Source: Solirubrobacteraceae bacterium (GTDB lineage: Bacteria > Actinomycetota > Thermoleophilia > Solirubrobacterales > Solirubrobacteraceae). Taken from it: a stretch of DNA of 32,202 nucleotides. Below are positions 25,871 to 32,202 of the stretch, in pieces. The stretch covers positions 1-32,202 of the forward strand of contig JAUXSD010000198.1 of NCBI GenBank assembly GCA_030681525.1, written 5' to 3'. The notes under the pieces are model-generated. The model was given only the letters and a program-made list of their open reading frames with translations, was not told the origin of the DNA and made no database searches. Within the stretch, counting starts at the first letter, position 1. Each line of letters begins with the position of its first letter. The position numbers and the translations under genes were made by a program.

Positions 25871-26498
25871 GGATGGCCGTCCCGAGCGACCCCCACAGCC
25901 GCAGCCACAGCGGCAGGTACATCTCCATCCCGCGGGCCGCGGTGATGTCCCCGAGGTCGAGGATGCAGCCCGCCGGCCAGCCCAGCTCCTGCAGCAGCTC
26001 GGACACCTGCGCCTTGGCCGGCGCGTGGTTGCCGGCGACGAAGATCGTGTGCGTGCCGCCGACGAGCGACGGATCGACCATGACCGCCGCGGTCACCGTG
26101 TTGAGCGTCTTGACCACCATCACGTCGGGCAGCGCGCGCTGGATCTGCTCGCCGAGCGAGTCGTCGTTGCAGACCGTCAACGTCGGCGGCATGCCGCGGG
26201 ACGTGTCCAGCGGGTTGGCGACGTCGATGAGGACCTTGCCGGCGAGCTGCTCGGCGCCGGCCATCTCCAGCGCATCGAGCGACGCGGCGCCGGCCGTCGC
26301 GTTGATCACGAGCTCTCCGAAGCCGGCCGCGTCGGCGAACGTGCCCTCGCTGGCCGGGCCGCCGACGCTGTCGGCCCAGGCGACGGCGGCCTCGTTGTCG
26401 GCCGTGCGCGACCCGAGCCGCACCTCGTGACCGCCGCGCAGGAGAGCGCTCGCGAGGGTACGACCCACGACGCCGGTGCCGAGAACGCCGATCCGCAT
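25830..26498 (-). CDS. NADPH-dependent F420 reductase-like oxidoreductase
   Basis: 222 aa with an N-terminal Rossmann fold (MRIGVLGTGVVGRTLASALL) and the F420_oxidored pattern: HEVRLGSRTADNEAA, VLIDVANPLD, VVKTLNTV, VAGNHAPAKAQVSELLQELGW and DLGDITAARGMEMYLPLWLRLWGSLG. Members exchange hydride between F420H2 and NADP, but many paralogs act on other substrates. The ATG 26498 has TAGGGT (26505-26510) 6 nt upstream. The 3' end overlaps the HIRAN gene on the other strand. Confidence 0.9.
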   Translation of the reverse strand: MRIGVLGTGVVGRTLASALLRGGHEVRLGSRTADNEAAVAWADSVGGPASEGTFADAAGFGELVINATAGAASLDALEMAGAEQLAGKVLIDVANPLDTSRGMPPTLTVCNDDSLGEQIQRALPDVMVVKTLNTVTAAVMVDPSLVGGTHTIFVAGNHAPAKAQVSELLQELGWPAGCILDLGDITAARGMEMYLPLWLRLWGSLGTAILNVEVRPGESAAG

Positions 26499-26504
26499 CG
26501 CGCC

Positions 26505-26510
26505 ACCCTA
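26505..26510 (-). promoter_or_regulatory. Candidate -10 of the F420-reductase-like gene
   Basis: TAGGGT on the minus strand, ending 6 nt before the ATG; fits a leaderless transcript. Confidence 0.4.
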
Positions 26511-26551
26511 CCCGTGCCTGCCCGCGTGATCACGCCCAAGCCCGCCGAGCC

Positions 26552-28192
26552 ATGACCGATCTCGCCGATCGCCTCGTCATCAAGGACGGCAACGTGTTCG
26601 CCGTCATCCCCCGTGAGGGCGGGTGGAGCGGGGCCGACGGCGTCTGGATGGACGACTGCCGCCACGTCAGCCGCCACGAGCTGCGCATCGGCGGCGCGCC
26701 GCCGCGGCCGCTGCACGCCGACGACGACGCCGGCCACACGTCCGTGCACCGCTACGCGGGCGGGGCGCGGCTCGAGCGCCGCGTGCACGCCGACGGCACG
26801 ATGGTCGAGCGGATCCTCGCGCCGGGCACGATCGAGCTGACCGCCGAGGGCGACTTCGTCACGATCTTCGGGCTGCGCGGGATCGTGCCGCGCACGCCGC
26901 GCGAGACCCACCGCACCGAGCTGCGCCGCCACGCGATGCCGGGCGAGCTGCGCGTCGAGTACCGCTTCTCGCCCGCGCCGCAGGCGCCGGCGGCGGCCGC
27001 CTTCGCGCCGCCGCGGGTCGAGTGCGACGACGAGCGCTTCGCGGCCGTCCTGCAGCGCGCCTTCGCGGACATGCGGATGCTGCTGTCGTGGCTCGACGGC
27101 GAGCCGTACTTCGCGGCCGGGGTGCCCTGGTACGCGACGCTGTTCGGCCGCGACAGCCTCATCGCGGCGCTGCAGCTCCTGGCGTTCGCGCCCGCCGTGG
27201 CGGCGGGGACGCTGCGCCTGCTGGCCGGCCGGATCGGGCAGGAGGACGACCCGGCGCGCGAGGAGGAGCCGGGCAAGATCCTGCACGAGCTGCGACCGGG
27301 CGAGACCGGCACGCCGCTGGCGCGCTACTACGGCAGCGTCGACGCCACGCCGCTGTTCCTGCTCGCGCTGCAGGCCACCGGGGACGCGGGGCTGCAGGCG
27401 CAGCTCGCGCCGGCCGCCGACGCAGCGCGCCGGTGGATCGCGCGCCGCGACCCGCTGACCTACACCGCCGGCGCCCTGCGCCACCAGGGCTGGAAGGACT
27501 CCGAGGACGGCGTGCCGGCCCCGCATCCCGTGGCGCTCATCGAGCCGCAGGCCTACGCCGGGCGCAGCGTCGAGCCCTTCTGGCTGGAGCAGCGCGGCTT
27601 CTACGCGATGGCGCTGGGCACCGATGTGCTGGCCTCCAACCAGGGACATGTGCTCTGGACGAGTCCGTCCGGCCGCCTGCCCGCCCTGCGGGCGCGGGCG
27701 ATCCGCGACGCGTTGATGGGCCCCGCGATGTTCTCGGGCTGGGGGATCCGCACGCTGGCCGCCGACGAGCCGCTCTACGACCCGCTGAGCTACCACCGCG
27801 GCTCGGTCTGGCCGCACGACACCGCGCTCATCGCGGCCGGTCTTCACCGTCACGGCTTCGCCGAGGACTACCTCACGCTCTTCGACGCGCTCGTCGACGC
27901 CGCGGCGCTCGCGCCGGGCCGGCGCCTGCCGGAGCTGTTCGGCGGCCAGGCGCGGGTGGCGGACGAGCCGTTCGTGGCCTACCCCGTGGCCTGCCGTCCG
28001 CAGGCCTGGGCGGCGGGCGCGATCCCGTTCCTGCTGGCCGAGGGGCTGGGACTCAACGCCTGCGGCGATTGGGCCGGCGCGGCCGTCCTGCCGAGCGGCG
28101 TGAGCGAGCTGCGCATCGACGGCGTCGTGCACGCGAGCCGGACGGCGCGCGGCGCGGTACGGGTGCGACGGCTCGCGCCCGCCCGAGGTTGA
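26552..28192 (+). CDS. Glycogen debranching enzyme / amylo-alpha-1,6-glucosidase family
   Basis: 546-aa protein. The N-terminal beta domain (about 1-150) carries the GDE_N pattern (FAVIPREGGWSGADGVWMDDCRHVSRHEL), followed by an (alpha/alpha)6 catalytic domain with WYATLFGRDSLIAALQ, HQGWKDSEDG, YHRGSVWPHDTALIAAGL and RLPELFGG. Such enzymes hydrolyse alpha-1,6 or related glucosidic bonds in storage glucans. Compared with the usual near-700-aa members from memory, it lacks about 30 residues between QAYA and EPFW and shorter pieces nearby, so it is a compact form. The start ATG at 26552 has no clear signal. Element B begins 3 nt after its stop. Confidence 0.9.
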   Translation: MTDLADRLVIKDGNVFAVIPREGGWSGADGVWMDDCRHVSRHELRIGGAPPRPLHADDDAGHTSVHRYAGGARLERRVHADGTMVERILAPGTIELTAEGDFVTIFGLRGIVPRTPRETHRTELRRHAMPGELRVEYRFSPAPQAPAAAAFAPPRVECDDERFAAVLQRAFADMRMLLSWLDGEPYFAAGVPWYATLFGRDSLIAALQLLAFAPAVAAGTLRLLAGRIGQEDDPAREEEPGKILHELRPGETGTPLARYYGSVDATPLFLLALQATGDAGLQAQLAPAADAARRWIARRDPLTYTAGALRHQGWKDSEDGVPAPHPVALIEPQAYAGRSVEPFWLEQRGFYAMALGTDVLASNQGHVLWTSPSGRLPALRARAIRDALMGPAMFSGWGIRTLAADEPLYDPLSYHRGSVWPHDTALIAAGLHRHGFAEDYLTLFDALVDAAALAPGRRLPELFGGQARVADEPFVAYPVACRPQAWAAGAIPFLLAEGLGLNACGDWAGAAVLPSGVSELRIDGVVHASRTARGAVRVRRLAPARG

Positions 28193-28194
28193 GC

Positions 28195-28393
28195 GTCGGC
28201 GAACGCCACCGCCTAGGGGGTGGCGGTGGACGGTCGCGTCAGCGGGCGGGCCGGGGCCGGCGTGGCGGAAGGCAGGCGGCGATGGCGGATTTACCCCTCA
28301 GAGCGGGTATTTCGCGCCATCCTCCGCGCGATCTCGCCGTGCTTCGACGGCGGCGTGGCGGATAACCCTCGCGGGCCGAGGCTGATCCGCCAC
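28195..28393 (+). repeat. Structured dispersed element, copy B (possible ncRNA)
   Basis: Homolog of 8558-8758, same orientation, also between converging genes. Stems here are stronger: P1 28206-28229 CCACCGCC/GGCGGTGG (8 bp), P2 28281-28321 GATGGCG/CGCCATC closing a 41-nt hairpin of the same length as in copy A, and P3 28355-28393 GTGGCGGAT/ATCCGCCAC (9 bp) around CCTCG/CGAGG with loop CGGGC. Compensatory changes versus copy A: A-T to G-C in the seventh pair of P2, and U-A to C-G plus U-G to C-G in P1. U-G pairs in copy A suggest the plus strand is the RNA strand. A long plus frame begins here, but the sequence is not coding-like. Confidence 0.8.
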
Positions 28394-28400
28394 ACCCATC

Positions 28401-28420
28401 ACCGAACGCTCCGGTTCGGT
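28401..28420. terminator. Hairpin between element B and the SDR stop
   Basis: ACCGAAC-GCTCCG-GTTCGGT, a perfect 7-bp stem located 13 nt beyond the SDR stop codon. It has no T-tract, but its position fits a transcript end for either strand. Confidence 0.45.
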
Positions 28421-28432
28421 CCGAGCGACCGC

Positions 28433-29242
28433 TCAGTCGGGCGGGTCGGCCGGGACGTGGCGGCGAAAGCCGGCCTCGGCGTCGATGACCTGCCCCGTGA
28501 TCTGCCCGCTGTCGGGCGAGACCAGCCAGGCGACGACGGCGGCGACGTCCTCGGGGCGGCCCCAGTGCCCGCGGGGAAACTGCGAGGCCAGGCGCTCGCG
28601 CAGCTCGTCCGACGGCCAGCCGGTGTCGACCGGCCCGGGGTTGACCGCGTTGAGCGTGACGCCGCGGTCGGCGAGCGCGTCGGCCAGCGAGCGCGTCATC
28701 TGGTGCACCGCCCCCTTCGTCACCGCGTAGGGGAGCTCGTCGGCCATCGGCGCGATGTGCTGGCCGGACGTGAACAGGACGATCCGTCCGCTACGTCCGT
28801 CGCCGCGCGCGTGGTCTCGCTGCGCCGCGTAGGCCTGGACGAGCAGCACCACAGCGCGCGCGTTGACCGCCCAGCAGCGGTCCAGCTCCTGCGCGGTGAC
28901 GTCCTCGAGCGAGACCGACGACGAGCGCGCGTGGTTGGCGACGAGGACGTCGATCGTGCCGAAGGCCTGCACCGCGTGCGCCACGACCCGCGCGGGGGCG
29001 GCGGGATCGGCCAGGTCGGCCTCGACGTGCGCGAGCCGCGGGCCGATTCCGCCGAGCGCCTCGAGCACGCCCTCCACGCCGTCGGCGTCCGCGCCCCACG
29101 GCTGCTCGGCGTCGTGGGGCGCCCATGAGTGGATCACGACGTGCGCGCCGTCGGCCAGAAGGCGGCGCGCCACGGCGAAGCCGATCCCCTGGCGGCGGCT
29201 GACCCCGGTGACGAGCGCGACGCGTCCCGCCACGGCGGTCAC
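28433..29242 (-). CDS. Short-chain dehydrogenase/reductase
   Basis: 269-aa classical SDR. N-terminal Rossmann motif LVTGVSRRQGIGFAVARRL, then the structural VLVANHARS (NAG-like), the catalytic Ser in IVLFTSGQ and YAVTK with Tyr and Lys, and NAVNPGPVDTGW after the active site. NAD(P)-dependent oxidation or reduction of an alcohol or ketone; substrate unknown. The GTG at 29242 overlaps the aldo/keto reductase stop (GTGA), so the two oxidoreductases are translationally coupled. Confidence 0.93.
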   Translation of the reverse strand: MTAVAGRVALVTGVSRRQGIGFAVARRLLADGAHVVIHSWAPHDAEQPWGADADGVEGVLEALGGIGPRLAHVEADLADPAAPARVVAHAVQAFGTIDVLVANHARSSSVSLEDVTAQELDRCWAVNARAVVLLVQAYAAQRDHARGDGRSGRIVLFTSGQHIAPMADELPYAVTKGAVHQMTRSLADALADRGVTLNAVNPGPVDTGWPSDELRERLASQFPRGHWGRPEDVAAVVAWLVSPDSGQITGQVIDAEAGFRRHVPADPPD

Positions 29243-30252
29243 GACGGGCCGGCCTCCAGGCTGCGCTGGCCCTCCGCGATGAAGTCGTAGGGGTGCACGG
29301 GCTCGGGCGAACTGACGGCGTCCAGCCGCTCGCGCTGCTCGGAGGACAGCCGCCAGCCGACCGCGCCCAGGTTGTCCTCGAGCTGCTCGACGCGCCGCGC
29401 ACCGACGATCGGCGCGGCGACGCCCGGCCGCGTGAGCAGCCAGTTGATCGCGACCTGCGACGGCGAGCGCCGCGCCTCCTCGGCGACCGCGCCGACGGCC
29501 TCGACGATGCGCCAGTTGCGCTCCGCGTCGCGCCGCTCCCAGGTCTCGACGGCGCTCGCGTCGGCTTCGGCGATCCGCGTGCCGGCGGCCGGTCCGGAGG
29601 AGCGGTCGTACTTGCCGGTCAGCATGCCCTGGGCCAGCGGCGCCCACGGGATCAGGCCGAGCCCCAGCGACTGCGCCGCCGGGCCGATCTCGTACTCCAG
29701 GCGGCGCTCGATGAGCGAGTACTGCGGCTGCAGCGAGACGAGCCGCTCCAAGCCGTGCCGCGCGGCCGCCAGCTCGGCGCTCAGCAGGTGCCAGCCGACG
29801 AAGTTCGAGGCGCCGATGTAGCGGACCTTGCCCGCTCGCACGAGGTCGGTGAGCGCCGACAGCGTCTCCTCGACCGGCGTCAGGCCGTCCCACATGTGCA
29901 GCTGGTAGAGGTCGATCCAGTCCGTGCCCAGGCGCCGCAGCGACGCGTCGCACGCCGCGACGATGTGCCGCCGCGACAGCCCGATGTCATTGCGCCCCGG
30001 TCCCATCGCCCAGCGCACCTTCGTCGCGAGGACGATCTCGTCGCGGCGGCCGGCGATCGCGCGCCCGGTGATCTCCTCGGAGACGCCGCTGCCGTAGATG
30101 TCGGCGGTGTCGACGAACGTCCCTCCGGCGTCGACGAAGCAGTCGACCATCGCGCGCGACGCCGCCTCGTCGGCCTCGCGCCCGAACGTCATGGTCCCCA
30201 GGCACAGCCGGGAGACCACGAGCCCCGACCGGCCCAGCGTCACGTACTCCAC
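29239..30252 (-). CDS. Aldo/keto reductase
   Basis: 337-aa NADPH-dependent (alpha/beta)8 reductase. The catalytic tetrad is visible: D48 and Y53 in FVDTADIYGSG, K78 in LATKVRW, H119 in DLYQLHMWDG. Cofactor-end motifs include IGASNFVGWHL, PIVGARRVEQLEDNL. GTG at 30252 (MEYVTLGRSG) is preferred over upstream codons because GAAAGGGGG lies about 8 nt before it and the family starts this way. It is followed in overlap by the SDR gene and is divergent from the small acidic protein gene. Confidence 0.93.
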   Translation of the reverse strand: MEYVTLGRSGLVVSRLCLGTMTFGREADEAASRAMVDCFVDAGGTFVDTADIYGSGVSEEITGRAIAGRRDEIVLATKVRWAMGPGRNDIGLSRRHIVAACDASLRRLGTDWIDLYQLHMWDGLTPVEETLSALTDLVRAGKVRYIGASNFVGWHLLSAELAAARHGLERLVSLQPQYSLIERRLEYEIGPAAQSLGLGLIPWAPLAQGMLTGKYDRSSGPAAGTRIAEADASAVETWERRDAERNWRIVEAVGAVAEEARRSPSQVAINWLLTRPGVAAPIVGARRVEQLEDNLGAVGWRLSSEQRERLDAVSSPEPVHPYDFIAEGQRSLEAGPS

Positions 30253-30318
30253 GGGCGGCCCCCTTTCGGTGTGAATCGGGTATCCGGACCCCACCGGCCC
30301 CCGAGCGAGGAGAGAACG

Positions 30319-30489
30319 ATGCCCGAAGATCCCGGCGCGGTCCGCAAGGAAGAGGAGATGCGCGAGCACGAGCAGGAGGCTCGCGAGCGCTCCGAGGACG
30401 AGCGCGATCCGCTCGGCACCCCCGACGAGGACGCCATGCCGGCGCCGCCCGGCAACATCCAGGGCGCCAACCTCGGCGGCGCCTCCTGA
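30319..30489 (+). CDS. Small acidic protein of unknown function
   Basis: 56 aa, strongly charged: residues 9-30 alternate Glu and Arg (RKEEEMREHEQEARERSEDE), likely helical, then a Pro/Gly-rich tail (MPAPPGNIQGANLGG). GAGGAGAGAACG precedes the ATG, a good ribosome site. Not recognised. It lies divergent from the aldo/keto reductase and converges with the sugar ABC ATPase. Confidence 0.72.
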   Translation: MPEDPGAVRKEEEMREHEQEARERSEDERDPLGTPDEDAMPAPPGNIQGANLGGAS

Positions 30490-30491
30490 GC

Positions 30492-30539
30492 GCGGGCGGC
30501 GCTTCGCGGCGCGGCCGCTGCCGTGCCGCGAAGGCCCGC
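30492..30539. terminator. Strong stem-loop in a convergent gap
   Basis: CTTCGCGGC (30502-30510) pairs perfectly with GCCGCGAAG (30525-30533), and GCGGGC (30492-30497) with GCCCGC (30534-30539), giving 15 pairs with one 4-nt bulge. It fills the 52-bp gap between two converging genes. No T-tract, so it would be a U-less or bidirectional terminator. Confidence 0.6.
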
Positions 30540-30541
30540 CA

Positions 30542-31729
30542 TCAGGCGCGGGTGAGCGAGCGGCCGCCCTCGGGATCGAAGAGCCTGATCTCGCTCGTGT
30601 CCAGGACCAGCTCGAGCATGCCGTCGGGCGTGGCCTTGCTCGCGGGATCCAGCCGCGCGACGACCTGCTGGCCGCTGCCCGCCGACGGCAGGTCCTCCAT
30701 GCCCGAGTCCTTCGCGAGCTCGTTCAACTGCTCGGACTCGATCTCGTCGGACTGCACCGAGAAGTACGCGTAGAGCTCGGAGCCCATCGACTCGACGACG
30801 TCGATCTTCGCCTTGAACCTCATGCGGTGCGGGAGCTCCGGATCCGCCAGCGCCGCGTCCTCGAAGTGCTCGGGCCGCATGCCGACGATGACGTCGCGCG
30901 ACTTGTGCCCGCCGGACGCCCGCAGCTGCTTGACGCAGACGTCGCTGAGCGGCGCCTCGCCGAACGGCATCTTCACGGAGTTGCCCTCGAGGTGGCCCAT
31001 CACGAAGTTCATCGACGGCGAGCCGATGAAGCCGGCCACGAACAGGTTGGCCGGGTCCTCGTAGAGGCGCTTGGGCGTGTCGACCTGCTGGATGATCCCG
31101 GCGCGCATGACCGCGACGCGGTCGCCGAGCGTCATCGCCTCGGTCTGGTCGTGGGTCACGTAGACCATCGTGGTGCCGAGCTGGCGCTGCAGGCGCGCGA
31201 CCTGGGTGCGCATCTGCACGCGCAGCTTGGCGTCGAGGTTCGACAGCGGCTCGTCCATGAGGAAGCACTTCGGGTCGCGCACGATCGCGCGGCCCATGGC
31301 CACGCGCTGGCGCTGGCCGCCGGAGAGGTTGGCCGGCTTGCGGTCGAGGTGCGGCTGGAGCTCGAGGATCTCGGCCGCGTGGTTGACCTTCTGGTCGATC
31401 TCGGCCTGCTCGACCTTCGCGAGCTTCAGGGCGAAGCCCATGTTCTCGCGCACGGTCATGTGCGGATACAGCGCGTAGTTCTGGAACACCATCGCGATGT
31501 CGCGGTCGCGCGGCTCGAGCTCGTTGACGCGCTCGCCGCCGATGACGAGATCGCCTTCGCTGATGTCCTCCAGGCCGGCGATCATCCGCAGCGCCGTCGA
31601 CTTGCCGCACCCCGACGGGCCGACGAGGATCATGAACTCGCCGTCGCGGATCTCGAGGTTCATGTCCTTGACGGCCTCGAAGCCGTCGGGGTAGCGCTTC
31701 CAGACGTCGTTGAACGTGATCTCAGCCAC
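30542..31729 (-). CDS. Carbohydrate ABC transporter ATPase (MsmK/UgpC-like)
   Basis: 395-aa importer ATPase of the CUT1 type. Walker A GPSGCGKST (37-45), Q-loop Q83 in VFQNYALYPHMTVREN, signature LSGGQ (135-139), Walker B CFLMDEP (155-161), D-loop SNLDAKLR and switch histidine in YVTHDQTEA. The C-terminal TOBE/regulatory domain (about 235-390) fits the MalK group. GTG at 31729 lies 3 nt after the permease stop with AAGGGG upstream. Such ATPases may serve several sugar permeases. Confidence 0.95.
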   Translation of the reverse strand: MAEITFNDVWKRYPDGFEAVKDMNLEIRDGEFMILVGPSGCGKSTALRMIAGLEDISEGDLVIGGERVNELEPRDRDIAMVFQNYALYPHMTVRENMGFALKLAKVEQAEIDQKVNHAAEILELQPHLDRKPANLSGGQRQRVAMGRAIVRDPKCFLMDEPLSNLDAKLRVQMRTQVARLQRQLGTTMVYVTHDQTEAMTLGDRVAVMRAGIIQQVDTPKRLYEDPANLFVAGFIGSPSMNFVMGHLEGNSVKMPFGEAPLSDVCVKQLRASGGHKSRDVIVGMRPEHFEDAALADPELPHRMRFKAKIDVVESMGSELYAYFSVQSDEIESEQLNELAKDSGMEDLPSAGSGQQVVARLDPASKATPDGMLELVLDTSEIRLFDPEGGRSLTRA

Positions 31730-31732
31730 GTC

Positions 31733-32202
31733 TCACCCCTTCACTGCGCCGGCGGTCAGACCGGCCACGATTCGTTTCTGGAACAGGAGCACAAGCAAGA
31801 TGAGCGGGATCGAGATGACGACCGAGGCCGCCGACTGCGTCCCGAGCGGAACCTCGAACTGCGACGAGCCCGTGAACTGCGAGATCGCCACCGGGACCGT
31901 CCGCGCGTTCTGCGAGGACGTCAGCGTCAGCGCCAGCAGGAACTCGTTCCACGCCGCGATGAACGTCAGGATGGCGGTCGTGGCCAGCCCCGGCGCGGCC
32001 AGCGGCACGACGATCTTGCGAAACGCCTGGAAGTGCGTCGCGCCGTCCACGAGCGCGGCCTCCTCGAGGTCCTTCGGGATCTCCTTGAAGAACGAGACGA
32101 GGATGTAGATCGACAGCGGCAGCGCGAACGTGAGGTACGGGATGACCAGCCCGATCAGCGTGTTGTACAGGCCGATGTCCGACCACAGGCGAAACAGCGG
32201 CG
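31733..32202 (-). CDS. Carbohydrate ABC transporter permease (MalG-like), partial
   Basis: C-terminal 155 residues of an inner-membrane importer subunit; the 5' end lies beyond the window. The EAA coupling loop is visible as [20 protein letters not shown], followed by [27 protein letters not shown] and a final helix ending [13 protein letters not shown], typical of MalG/UgpE-type permeases. The open frame continues to the window edge, so no start is given. It is just upstream of the ATPase gene in the same operon. Confidence 0.93.
   Translation of the reverse strand, partial: PLFRLWSDIGLYNTLIGLVIPYLTFALPLSIYILVSFFKEIPKDLEEAALVDGATHFQAFRKIVVPLAAPGLATTAILTFIAAWNEFLLALTLTSSQNARTVPVAISQFTGSSQFEVPLGTQSAASVVISIPLILLVLLFQKRIVAGLTAGAVKG

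Noticed and set aside
26306-28132. 608-codon minus-strand frame opposite the debranching enzyme
   Set aside because: Arg/Gly/Ala-rich shadow frame of a high-GC gene; no recognisable domain.
28220-29128. 302-codon plus-strand frame crossing element B and the SDR gene
   Set aside because: Most of it is antisense to a clear SDR gene with full catalytic motifs; a GC-bias shadow.

Overview
This window is a high-GC (about 70%) stretch of an actinobacterial chromosome. The 16S rRNA gene at the left edge, the dense GC-biased coding, the mostly leaderless starts and the gene set (citramalate-type isoleucine synthesis, an F420-linked reductase family, leuA behind a leucine-rich leader peptide) fit class Thermoleophilia, probably order Solirubrobacterales. 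The order is inferred from remembered 16S character, not from a search.

Layout, left to right. 1-2118: 3' part of an rRNA operon on the minus strand (spacer, complete 16S, leader with hairpins, a boxA-like site and two candidate promoters). 2119-8471: housekeeping genes: tyrS, a class A penicillin-binding protein, an alkyladenine-type DNA glycosylase overlapping argH, and a histidine phosphatase. 8829-13559 (minus): leuB-ilvE-cimA-degT operon, with a Uma2-family gene upstream. 14282-14926: an unknown two-helix membrane protein. 14930-18222 (minus): operon of an XRE-cupin regulator, leuC, leuD and a Tam-like methyltransferase. 18474-19842: patatin-like phospholipase and a small membrane protein. 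19876-23317 (minus): leader peptide, leuA, and a two-gene ABC exporter. 23407-25870: lipoprotein, glutathionylspermidine-synthase-like ATP-grasp, DUF350 and HIRAN genes. 25830-30489: F420/NADP oxidoreductase-like protein, glycogen debranching enzyme, a short-chain dehydrogenase coupled to an aldo/keto reductase, and a small acidic protein. 30542-32202 (minus): sugar ABC transporter ATPase and a permease cut by the window edge.

Pathway logic. LeuA, LeuCD, LeuB and IlvE make leucine. CimA makes citramalate, which the same LeuCD and LeuB turn into 2-oxobutyrate for isoleucine. The branched-chain genes thus sit in three minus-strand units that appear to be controlled differently: a Leu-codon leader for leuA, a palindrome-controlled XRE-cupin gene heading leuCD, and a short inverted repeat over the leuB promoter.

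The most novel-looking signal is a pair of homologous, non-coding, about 200-bp elements at 8558-8758 and 28195-28393. They lie in the same orientation in the only two long convergent intergenic gaps of the window. They align without gaps over 127 bp (98 identical by hand count) and keep three stem-loops with covarying pairs, so they look like copies of a structured RNA or a structured dispersed repeat that I cannot assign to a known family.
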